Positions 15,161-22,356 of a stretch of DNA of 36,548 bases are shown here, one piece after another. Origin of the DNA: Actinomycetota bacterium (GTDB lineage Bacteria; Actinomycetota; UBA4738; HRBIN12). Position 1 is the first letter of the stretch; the number at the start of each line of letters is the position of its first letter. The notes under the pieces are model-generated. The model was not told the origin of the DNA. It saw nothing but the letters and a program-made list of their open reading frames with translations, and searched no databases. The stretch is from assembly GCA_005885035.1 (NCBI GenBank), contig VAXZ01000111.1, positions 65,603-102,150 of the forward strand, in the 5' to 3' direction. A program made the translations under genes and the position numbers.

Positions 15161-17689
15161 GGCCGGGCCAGCGCCGGAGAGCACCCGGGTCTCACCCGTG
15201 CGGACGTCCTTGTCGAGCACGATCAGGTCCTCCATGAGCTGACGCATCTGCTCGACGTGGGAGACGACGACGACCAGGCGATCGACGTCACCGGCCACGA
15301 GGCGGCCGATCCCGTCCATCGCACGGTCGAGGTGTTCGGCATCGAGGCTCCCGAACCCTTCGTCGAGCAGGAAGCTGTCGAGGCGACCACCTCCCCGCGC
15401 GACCATCTCGGCGAGCGCGAGCGCGAGGGCGAGCGATGCGAGGAAGGTTTCGCCGCCCGAGAGCGAGTCCGCGGTCCGGTCGGCGGCCCCGGCGTTCATG
15501 TCGAGCACGTGGAAGGCATCGTCATCGCTGAACCGGTATGCCCCGTCGGTCAGCTCCTCGAGGTGCACGCTTCCCAGGTCCGCGAGTGCGGCTCGCTCCT
15601 CTTCCAGGAGGTACGCGAGGAACCGCGACGGTTGCAGATCGGCGACGAGCCGTCGCGCGACGTTCCGAGCTCCGGTCGCGACGACGAGGCGAGCCTCGAG
15701 ATCGGCGCCCGCCGCCAGGGTTTCCTCGATCGTTCGGACGCGCTCGGCCGATGCGGCGGCGGCGGCCGCGGCGTCGGCGACCACGCGGGCGACGTCCGCG
15801 TCGGGCGGAAGGTCGAAGGCCGCGAGCTCGGCGGCGACTGCCTCCGTCGCCGCGTGGGCCTCTGCCGCCGCCCGGTCGCCGGCTTCGGCAGCTTCAGTGA
15901 GCCGCTCCACGAGCGTCTCGCCGATCTCCACGTAGGAGCTGCGGACGTCGGCCGCAGCGGTGCCGACGGGGCGGGGCTGCCCCAGCAGTCCCCAGGCCGA
16001 CGCCAGCTGGTTCGCGAGGGTGGCGAGCCCGCGACCCGTCTCGTCCGCCTGGACACGGCAGGTCTCCAACTGGGTGCGGGCCGCGTCGGCGGCAGCCGAC
16101 GCGGCCCGAACCGCGGTCTCCGCCAGCTCGAGCTCGTGCTGGCGTTCGTCCAACAACGCCCGCGGATCGCCGTCGCCCAGCCGGTCGACGAGCTCGCTCT
16201 TCGTCGTGGCGAGTGCGGCTTCGGCGTCCCGGGCGGCGTCCTGACCTGCGACGAGTTGGATCGCGAGGGCCTCTGCCCGCTCGCTGCCGGCGGCCGACTG
16301 CTCGAGGGCGGTGGCGGCCCCCGCAGCCGCTTGCTCCTTGGTGTTGCGCGCCTTGGTCTCGACCGTCCGAGCCTTCGCGAGCGCACGGTCCGCCGCCGCG
16401 ACCTTGGGGGCGGCGCCGGCGCGCGGGACGCGTTCGACGACGCGGTCGCACACGGGGCAGGGCTCTCCGGCCGTCAGGTCACGTCGGAGCTCATGCGCCA
16501 TCTCGGCGTGCTGCGTGACGTGCAGCGCGGCCTCGGCCTCGGTGCTGGCGCTCTCCGCCGCTTCGAGGGCGGTCGTCGCGGCGTCGAGCGCTTCGCGCTT
16601 CTTCGTGGCGGCGCGCGCCAGGTCGTCCGCGGCGGCACGGGCCGCCTCCGCCTCCCGCGCGGCGACCTCCACCGCTCTAGCCGCCTGTTCAACGGCTCTC
16701 GCTTCGTGGTCCAGCTTCTCGACCAAGGCCGCGAAGGCCTGGAAGGCCGCGTGGCCGCCGATGCGTTCCGAGATCGCTTCGAGCTCGGCCTCGGCGACCT
16801 TCCTGGCTTCGTCCGCGGCGGTCACGTCCTCCTGCGCGATGCGCACGGCCTCAGTGGCTGCCGCCGCTGCTTCGGCCACCTCCTCGAGCCGTTCGGCCGT
16901 GGGCATGGCCGTCGCCGCCGCCTGGAGCTGCGCGGTCCGCGCCGACGCCTGGGCGGCATCGCGAAGCGCGGAATCTCGCGCTTGGGTGAGGCCGCCGAGC
17001 CTCTCACGCGCTGCGTCCAGGCTGGCGTGTCGCGCCGACGTCGCCGTGGCCTCCGCGCGTGCCTCGTCCAGGCGCGCACGCGCTTCGGCAAGCCGCGAGC
17101 CCTCCCGCTCGAGCTCGTCGAGCTCGAGCTCGGCGCCGCGGACCCGGTCCTTCGCCGCCGACAGCGCGGCATCGAAGCGTTCATAGCCGAACACGCCTTT
17201 CAGCACGGCGTTGCGATCGGTGGGGGTCGCCTTCAGGAACTCCGCGAACCGGTTCTGGGCGAGCAGGACCGACCGGCAGAACGCGTCGAAGGTCATCCCC
17301 AGCAAGCGCTCGACACGTTGACGCACCGGCTTCTCCTGCAGGACCGTCTCGAGCACCTCGGCGTCGTCCGCATCCTTCGCCAGGCGTTCGAGCCGATGCT
17401 GGCTCTGGCCCTTGCGTCGGAGCGCACGCTGCGCCCGCCAGATCTGACCGTCCACCTCGAACAGGAGCTCGACGTGGCAGCCGTCCTCGAGCTGGTGGAT
17501 CAGGGATCGCGTATCGCGCTCGAACGATGGCGTCTTGCCGTAGAGCGCGAAGACGACGGCGTCGAGGATCGTCGACTTGCCGGCGCCGATCGGTCCGACG
17601 ATGCCGACGAGCCGCCGGCCCCGGAGGTCGAAGGTCGTCCGGCCCCGGTACGACCGGAATCCTTGCACGGTCAGCTCACGCGGACGCAT
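15158..17689 (-). CDS. sbcC: SMC-family DNA double-strand-break exonuclease subunit SbcC (Rad50-like)
   Basis: 843 residues from ATG 17689 (MRPRELTVQGFRSYRG), preceded by GAGGAGG; the track ORF extends into sbcD in another frame. ATPase arm of the SbcCD (Mre11-Rad50) complex. Seen: Walker A GPIGAGKST (32-40), Q-loop NRFAEFL, two Ala/Glu/Arg-rich coiled-coil arms, a zinc hook CPVC near residue 410, the ABC signature LSGGETFLASLALALAL near 740, and Walker B with SFLLDEGFGSLD near 773. It is shorter than E. coli SbcC (about 1050) but within the actinobacterial range. Its start overlaps the sbcD stop by 14 bp, implying translational coupling and fixed stoichiometry. Confidence 0.93.
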   Translation of the reverse strand: MRPRELTVQGFRSYRGRTTFDLRGRRLVGIVGPIGAGKSTILDAVVFALYGKTPSFERDTRSLIHQLEDGCHVELLFEVDGQIWRAQRALRRKGQSQHRLERLAKDADDAEVLETVLQEKPVRQRVERLLGMTFDAFCRSVLLAQNRFAEFLKATPTDRNAVLKGVFGYERFDAALSAAKDRVRGAELELDELEREGSRLAEARARLDEARAEATATSARHASLDAARERLGGLTQARDSALRDAAQASARTAQLQAAATAMPTAERLEEVAEAAAAATEAVRIAQEDVTAADEARKVAEAELEAISERIGGHAAFQAFAALVEKLDHEARAVEQAARAVEVAAREAEAARAAADDLARAATKKREALDAATTALEAAESASTEAEAALHVTQHAEMAHELRRDLTAGEPCPVCDRVVERVPRAGAAPKVAAADRALAKARTVETKARNTKEQAAAGAATALEQSAAGSERAEALAIQLVAGQDAARDAEAALATTKSELVDRLGDGDPRALLDERQHELELAETAVRAASAAADAARTQLETCRVQADETGRGLATLANQLASAWGLLGQPRPVGTAAADVRSSYVEIGETLVERLTEAAEAGDRAAAEAHAATEAVAAELAAFDLPPDADVARVVADAAAAAAASAERVRTIEETLAAGADLEARLVVATGARNVARRLVADLQPSRFLAYLLEEERAALADLGSVHLEELTDGAYRFSDDDAFHVLDMNAGAADRTADSLSGGETFLASLALALALAEMVARGGGRLDSFLLDEGFGSLDAEHLDRAMDGIGRLVAGDVDRLVVVVSHVEQMRQLMEDLIVLDKDVRTGETRVLSGAGPA

Positions 17690-18836
17690 CCGCCACCTCC
17701 TCGAGCACCTCGCGGAAGAGCTCGAGCAACCCCGGGGGCGGTTCTTCGCCCGTGTCTCGCCGATAGTAGTCGGCGTACTGCTCGTCGTCGCCCGGCCGTG
17801 GCCCCGTCGAGCGGGGACGGCGTTCACCGGCCGGTCGATACGGCCGGACGTTGACGAGGAAGGGGAAGGTGTCGGCGGCGCGCCGACCCAGGTCCGAGTC
17901 GATCCCGCCGACCCGCACCGTGATATCGAGGTAGGCGTTCCGCAGTTCGTCGATCCGCGCGTCGATCTGGTCCCACGTCCCTTCGGCGCGAACCAGCGGC
18001 CGCCCGGAGGCGAGCGGGATCGAGGCGACCGTAGCCAGCCGGCCGGGTTCGACGTCGACGATCACGACCCGCTTGGCCTCGCCTGCCTCGCCGAAGTCGA
18101 GGGGAAGGAGCGACCCGGCGTACTGGCCCGGCACCGGTGAACCGGGGATCGATTGTGGTGCGTGGATGTGGCCGAGCGCGACGTATTGAGGTCCCGGAGG
18201 GATGGCCTGCGCCGACGCGACGTATGCCCCGCCGACGTGCAGCTCGCGCTCGGAGCCGCCCACCTTCACGCCACCGACCATGAAGTGGGCGACGAGCAAC
18301 GGGACGAGGTTCGTTCCCGCTCGCGCGGCGAGCGCGGCGTCGAAGGCCGCGGTCAGGGCCGCGATGCGCTCGGCGTACTGGCCGTACCACTCACCCGCGT
18401 CGCGCATGAAGTCCACGACGCGACCCTCACGGAGGAACGGGATGCAGCCGACCAGCGCGGGGATGCCGAGCTGCTCGGGGCCGAGCACGCCGCCCTGATC
18501 GGGCCGGCGGATGGACCCGACCAGGTGGACGCCTCTGCCCTGATCGCGCACCAACGGCGCGAGCGCGTCGAACAGCTCGGGGGAATCATGATTCCCGGCA
18601 ACGGCGACAACCGGGCGATCCTTGGCGAGCCGCAGGAGACCCCCGAGCCCCAGCGCGAGCGCGTCGACGGGGGGGATCGGCCGGTCGAAGACGTCGCCAG
18701 CGACGAGGACCAGGTCCACCTGGTGCTCGGTCGCGATCCGAGCGACCTCCTCGAGTGCGGCCGCCGTCTCGGCGGCACGATCGTGCCGGCCGAGACGGCG
18801 GCCGACGTGCCAGTCGGCGGTATGCAGGATCCGCAT
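17676..18836 (-). CDS. sbcD: DNA double-strand-break nuclease subunit SbcD (Mre11-like)
   Basis: 386 residues, metallophosphoesterase nuclease of the SbcCD complex. All two-metal motifs are visible: HTADWHVG (7-13 region), LVAGDVFDRP, VAGNHDSPE, VAHFMVGG and ALGHIHAPQ. The C-terminal part (about 290-386) is the capping/SbcC-binding region, rich in Arg, Pro and Gly before a final helix LLELFREVLEEVAD. No clear ribosome site precedes ATG 18836; the 55-bp gap after herA contains a short GGCGCC inverted repeat. Clustered with herA and nurA in the order nurA-herA-sbcD-sbcC, which matches the archaeal end-resection gene set. Confidence 0.93.
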   Translation of the reverse strand: MRILHTADWHVGRRLGRHDRAAETAAALEEVARIATEHQVDLVLVAGDVFDRPIPPVDALALGLGGLLRLAKDRPVVAVAGNHDSPELFDALAPLVRDQGRGVHLVGSIRRPDQGGVLGPEQLGIPALVGCIPFLREGRVVDFMRDAGEWYGQYAERIAALTAAFDAALAARAGTNLVPLLVAHFMVGGVKVGGSERELHVGGAYVASAQAIPPGPQYVALGHIHAPQSIPGSPVPGQYAGSLLPLDFGEAGEAKRVVIVDVEPGRLATVASIPLASGRPLVRAEGTWDQIDARIDELRNAYLDITVRVGGIDSDLGRRAADTFPFLVNVRPYRPAGERRPRSTGPRPGDDEQYADYYRRDTGEEPPPGLLELFREVLEEVADASA

Positions 18837-18891
18837 CAGCTGGGGGGACGCCGTGGCGGAGGGAGGACGGCGCCGATCTGCGGCGCCCTCA

Positions 18892-20640
18892 TCACGTCAG
18901 CCCGGCGAACGGATCGTCACCGGCGTCCGCCACCTCCTCCTTCCTGGTCGCCCACGGCGGGAAGGGGAAGGTGACCACGAGCGGAACCGGGATCGCTGGC
19001 TGGCTGACGACCATCGTGCCGGGCTTCAACAGGCGTGCCCGAGACCGCGTGGACGGCAGCATCCATCCGTACTCGGCGCGCTCGGCCTCGGCCGAGTCCA
19101 GCCGGCCGGTGACGCGGATCGCGGCGTTCTCCAGAACCTCGGGAGCGACTCGGCTTGCCGTCTGCTGCGCGCCGACGAGCAACACGCCGAGAGAACGGCC
19201 GCGCTGGGCGATGTCGATGAGCATGTCCTTGAGCGGGCCGGTTCCGTCGCGTGGGGCGTACTTGTTGAGCTCATCGAGCACGATCACCGACAGCGGGAGC
19301 CGTTGGCCCGTGTCCTCCTTCTCCTTGAAGGTCTCGCGGAGGAGCGCGCCCACGACGAAGCGCTGGGCTTGCTCGTGCAGCGACTGGATCGCGACGACCG
19401 TGACGTTGGCGGCGCCGCGGTCGATCCGTCGATCCGCGTCCGCTCGGACCAGATGCCCGAGCCGGGCAGACGCTGCATGCAGCCGACGGAGGAAGGCTGC
19501 GATGGTGCCCGGCATCACGCGGGCCGTCCACGCGGGGTCGGCCTCCGAGCCGTCATCAGGCTCGAGGTGGATCTCGAGCGCGCGCACCATGGAGGGGAGA
19601 TCGGCGATCACGACATCGGCCTGCGCGGCCGGGACGCGGTCGTCCCGCGACCAGCCATGGCCGTCGGGCGCCTGGGACGGATCGCGGAGGGCGACGGCTC
19701 CCGGCATGCCATCGACGCCGACAGCCCACCGTTTGAGCTGGAGTTGCACCCGTTCGCGGATGAACGGGATCTGGTTCTTCGCGTCGCTCGCATCGGTGAA
19801 GCAGAACTCGAGCAGGTCCTGTTCGATGAACGCGCGAGGCGTCCAAGAGAACACCTGCACGCCGTCGAAACGTCCACCCGTATCGGGGACGACGACGTCG
19901 CCGCTCTGGCGTCGCGGTGGCGCCCAGAAGCGGACGCTCGGGAACGGGGCAGGGTCCACGCCCAGGGCCGACCATGCCTCCCGGGCCCCCTCGTGTGCGT
20001 CGAACAACCGGTTGGACCGATCGAGCCAGAGCAGGTCCTCACCCTTGACGTTGAACACGAGGACACGGAGGTTGGCGGCGCCCGAGCCCACCACGTCCGG
20101 CACCGAGGTCAGCATGCGCAGGAAGAACAGCGCGAACGAGGTCTTGGTGGCCACCCCCGAGATCCCGCTGATGGACATGTGGCCGCCCTTGCGACCGTCG
20201 AAGAAGTCGAGGTCGACATGGACGGGGGCGCCGTCGCGGCCGAGCCCGATGGGTAACGGCCGCTCCATCTCATCGGCGTACAGGGCCTTGCGGCGCTCCT
20301 CGCCGGTCGCGCGCGCGACCTCCTCGCCGGGGTCCGCCGACACCCACACCTCGGGATCGACCCGCGTGACGGCGACCCGAGCCGTTCGCACCTTTGCCGC
20401 AGGCATGATGCCGAGCTCTGCGATCCGGTGCGTGTCCGATTCGTATTGGGCACCCTCGTACACCGCTTCGGCTTCGGTGATGACGCCGTAGGTCCTGACC
20501 TCCCCGACCTTCGGCACCTCGGTCCGGACGACGATCAGGTCGTCGAGTTGGAGGTACTCCTCTTCTTCCAAGACAACGCGGAACTCCGCAGTCGTCGTGT
20601 GCTCGGATCCGAGTACACGGCCGACGCGATCGTGGATCAC
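18892..20640 (-). CDS. herA: HerA-like hexameric DNA translocase/helicase ATPase
   Basis: 582 residues from GTG 20640, which overlaps the nurA stop as GTGA. N-terminal HAS-barrel (about 1-100: DRVGRVLGSEHTTTAEFRVV, VRTYGVITEAEA). RecA-like core: a P-loop that deviates from consensus, GISGVATKTS near residue 160 (Thr instead of Gly before Lys-Thr); Walker B VIVLDELNKYAP near 455; sensor motif LLVGAQQTASRV; and LENAAIRVTGRLDSAEA. HerA proteins form hexameric rings that thread DNA and activate NurA nuclease. The GTGA overlap with nurA supports a physical complex. I recall the ATKTS P-loop from actinobacterial HerA/DUF87-type proteins, so it may be a subfamily trait rather than decay. The larger 885-residue track ORF is the true gene plus a shadow over nurA. 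Confidence 0.85.
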   Translation of the reverse strand: MIHDRVGRVLGSEHTTTAEFRVVLEEEEYLQLDDLIVVRTEVPKVGEVRTYGVITEAEAVYEGAQYESDTHRIAELGIMPAAKVRTARVAVTRVDPEVWVSADPGEEVARATGEERRKALYADEMERPLPIGLGRDGAPVHVDLDFFDGRKGGHMSISGISGVATKTSFALFFLRMLTSVPDVVGSGAANLRVLVFNVKGEDLLWLDRSNRLFDAHEGAREAWSALGVDPAPFPSVRFWAPPRRQSGDVVVPDTGGRFDGVQVFSWTPRAFIEQDLLEFCFTDASDAKNQIPFIRERVQLQLKRWAVGVDGMPGAVALRDPSQAPDGHGWSRDDRVPAAQADVVIADLPSMVRALEIHLEPDDGSEADPAWTARVMPGTIAAFLRRLHAASARLGHLVRADADRRIDRGAANVTVVAIQSLHEQAQRFVVGALLRETFKEKEDTGQRLPLSVIVLDELNKYAPRDGTGPLKDMLIDIAQRGRSLGVLLVGAQQTASRVAPEVLENAAIRVTGRLDSAEAERAEYGWMLPSTRSRARLLKPGTMVVSQPAIPVPLVVTFPFPPWATRKEEVADAGDDPFAGLT

Positions 20641-21572
20641 GAGGCCATCCGTTCGTGCACCGCTTCTCGGAGCGCGCGGTACACGAGTCCGGGTTCGCCC
20701 ATGCGATGGCGGAGCTGCCGCTCGAGCGCAGCGATCGGAACGAGGTTCTGCGGCGCCCGTGGATCCAGATGGGACTCCGACGCCACGAGTGGCAGCACCG
20801 CGGCCGTCCGGTCGGCAAGACGGATCACCTCGGCTGCAGGGAGCTGCCCGCTTGCTTCGCACCGGACGATCCCGGACCAGGCATGGCCGCCTCGCACGTC
20901 TGCCAGCCGCACGTACCACGAGTATCGGCGGTACTCCGAGATGGTGAACAACGGGGTGCGTTGCCGCGGTCCGAGCGCGGCGACCACGGTATTGCGCTCG
21001 GGCGGCAGATACGTAACGCGGTGGCTCTTGATCGATCCCACCGCGGGCACCGGAGCCAACTCGTTCAGCGGTCCGTCGGCGATCACGAAGCTGTCCGTGG
21101 CAGCGGCGGTGGCGACATGGCCCTCGGCCGTCCGCATCTTCGTATGCAACGTCCTGATCAGGCCCGCGGGGTCCGTGTCCGGTGTCGTCGTCGTGTCGTA
21201 TGGCGGCTCGAGCGCCACGACGGGGAAGATCTCGGAACGCCCGCCCGCGAGCACCGCCCATCGGCCGATCCGCTCGTGCGCGATCGACGACCGGCACGCC
21301 TCTCGGTCCCAGACCGCCGCACCGACCGCGAACGTGCCGCAGATCCCGGCGACGGGACCGGACGGATCGTCGAGCGTGAGCCTCGCGTCGACACGCCGGA
21401 CGCCGTCGACGAAGGCGATCCGGGGGACGCCGTCGTCGACGCCGTCGCGCGGGATCCAGTCCTCGGTCTCGACCGAGGTGTCGACCGACCCCTCGGCCGG
21501 CGCCAGCGCCTCGTCCGGATCCAACGGAGCGCCGTACTCGGGCGACCAACCCTCGACGAAGATCCGTGCCAT
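20637..21572 (-). CDS. nurA: NurA-like 5'-3' nuclease
   Basis: 311 residues from ATG 21572; TAGTAT lies 7 nt upstream, so this start (rather than 21596) and a leaderless mRNA are favoured. NurA is a Mn-dependent RNase H-like nuclease that works with HerA in end resection. Seen: first acidic motif IAFVDGVRRVDA (Asp56), a later FVIADGPL (second acidic strand), and TISEYRRYSWYVRLAD near the C-terminus, in the family order. The stop overlaps the herA start by 4 bp. It opens the nurA-herA-sbcD-sbcC cluster. Exact metal ligands cannot be assigned by eye beyond the first motif. Confidence 0.8.
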   Translation of the reverse strand: MARIFVEGWSPEYGAPLDPDEALAPAEGSVDTSVETEDWIPRDGVDDGVPRIAFVDGVRRVDARLTLDDPSGPVAGICGTFAVGAAVWDREACRSSIAHERIGRWAVLAGGRSEIFPVVALEPPYDTTTTPDTDPAGLIRTLHTKMRTAEGHVATAAATDSFVIADGPLNELAPVPAVGSIKSHRVTYLPPERNTVVAALGPRQRTPLFTISEYRRYSWYVRLADVRGGHAWSGIVRCEASGQLPAAEVIRLADRTAAVLPLVASESHLDPRAPQNLVPIAALERQLRHRMGEPGLVYRALREAVHERMAS

Positions 21573-21579
21573 CCGCCGG

Positions 21580-21585
21580 ATACTA
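21580..21585 (-). promoter_or_regulatory. -10 box TAGTAT of the nurA-herA cluster
   Basis: TAGTAT on the minus strand ends 7 nt before ATG 21572, consistent with a leaderless transcript for the first gene of the cluster. No -35 consensus seen. Confidence 0.5.
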
Positions 21586-21608
21586 CCCACGGCCACCGAC
21601 GCTACCGC

Positions 21609-22325
21609 TCAAGCGGGCGTCGTCGTCCGCGACGACGTCGTCCACCGGTCGCCACCGGCGTAGGTGAGGACGCTTCTCCTCATGGCGCTCGGGCAGCAGT
21701 GCGGGTCACCGCGCGCGTAGACCGACTCCGTCAAGATCAGACCGACCGGATCCGTCGATGGGACGATGCGGGTGTCGCAGACGCTGCGATCGAACACCCG
21801 AGCACCGTCGGCGAGATCGATCGCGAGATAGACCCCACACCCTCCCGAGCCGCCCGTCTCGGCGAACACCAGCGCGTCGTCCGACGCGTCACCGGTGACG
21901 TCGCCGATCACCGCCGTGAGGCCGAATACCGGGTCCCGGTTCGCAGGGAACCCGACCGCGTCGATCGGGCGCCACGGCGACCCCGGATCGCCTCCGTGCA
22001 GCCATACCGCGATGCCTCGCTCGGTCCGGAAAGGATCGGCTCCGCGACGTTGCCAGGCGACCACGATCGCGTCGCCAGCGGAGGTACGCGCGTACCACGT
22101 CCCCGTGACCAGGTTCCCCTTGGGAACGAGGTCGCCGACCGGCACATCCCCGGCGGGCAGATCCGAGGGGTAGGCGGTGGGGAGCCCGCGGGGGAGTGAC
22201 GGGATCCCTGACGGGGTGCCCGAGGTCGGGGGCCCTGCCGGCGCTCCAACGTGACACGCAACGAGGCCCACCGCCACGAGGCACTTCAGGACCCCGGCGG
22301 GCACCAGCCGACGACGATCGATCAC
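21609..22325 (-). CDS. Secreted lipoprotein with FG-GAP-like segment
   Basis: 238 residues from GTG 22325. N-terminal lipoprotein signal: Arg-rich n-region, hydrophobic stretch and lipobox LVAC with Cys24. A Pro/Gly/Ser/Thr-rich spacer (about 27-70) would hold the globular domain off the membrane. The folded part has an FG-GAP/integrin-like calcium motif, AVIGDVTGDASDDALVFAET, and paired cysteines (GSGGCG, SVCDTR, PHCCPS). No specific family recognised. No ribosome site is visible. It lies 36 bp downstream of the nurA start region on the same strand and divergent from aconitase. Probably a cell-surface protein of unknown function. Confidence 0.6.
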   Translation of the reverse strand: MIDRRRLVPAGVLKCLVAVGLVACHVGAPAGPPTSGTPSGIPSLPRGLPTAYPSDLPAGDVPVGDLVPKGNLVTGTWYARTSAGDAIVVAWQRRGADPFRTERGIAVWLHGGDPGSPWRPIDAVGFPANRDPVFGLTAVIGDVTGDASDDALVFAETGGSGGCGVYLAIDLADGARVFDRSVCDTRIVPSTDPVGLILTESVYARGDPHCCPSAMRRSVLTYAGGDRWTTSSRTTTPA

Positions 22326-22356
22326 GGGCCGATGGTCGCAGACGTTCGGGCGACCT

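Noticed and set aside
15257-17854. 865-residue plus-strand ORF opposite sbcC
   Set aside because: Antisense shadow; the minus-strand frame contains Walker A, zinc hook, ABC signature and Walker B in order.
18869-18887. GGCGCC-N7-GGCGCC hairpin between herA and sbcD as a terminator
   Set aside because: Six-bp palindromes of this composition are common at 70% GC; no T-run and the genes are probably co-transcribed.
18892-21572. HerA-based anti-phage defence module
   Set aside because: HerA pairs with SIR2 or DUF4297 effectors in known defence systems; here the partner is NurA and the cluster includes SbcCD, fitting DNA repair, and no mobile-element signs surround it.
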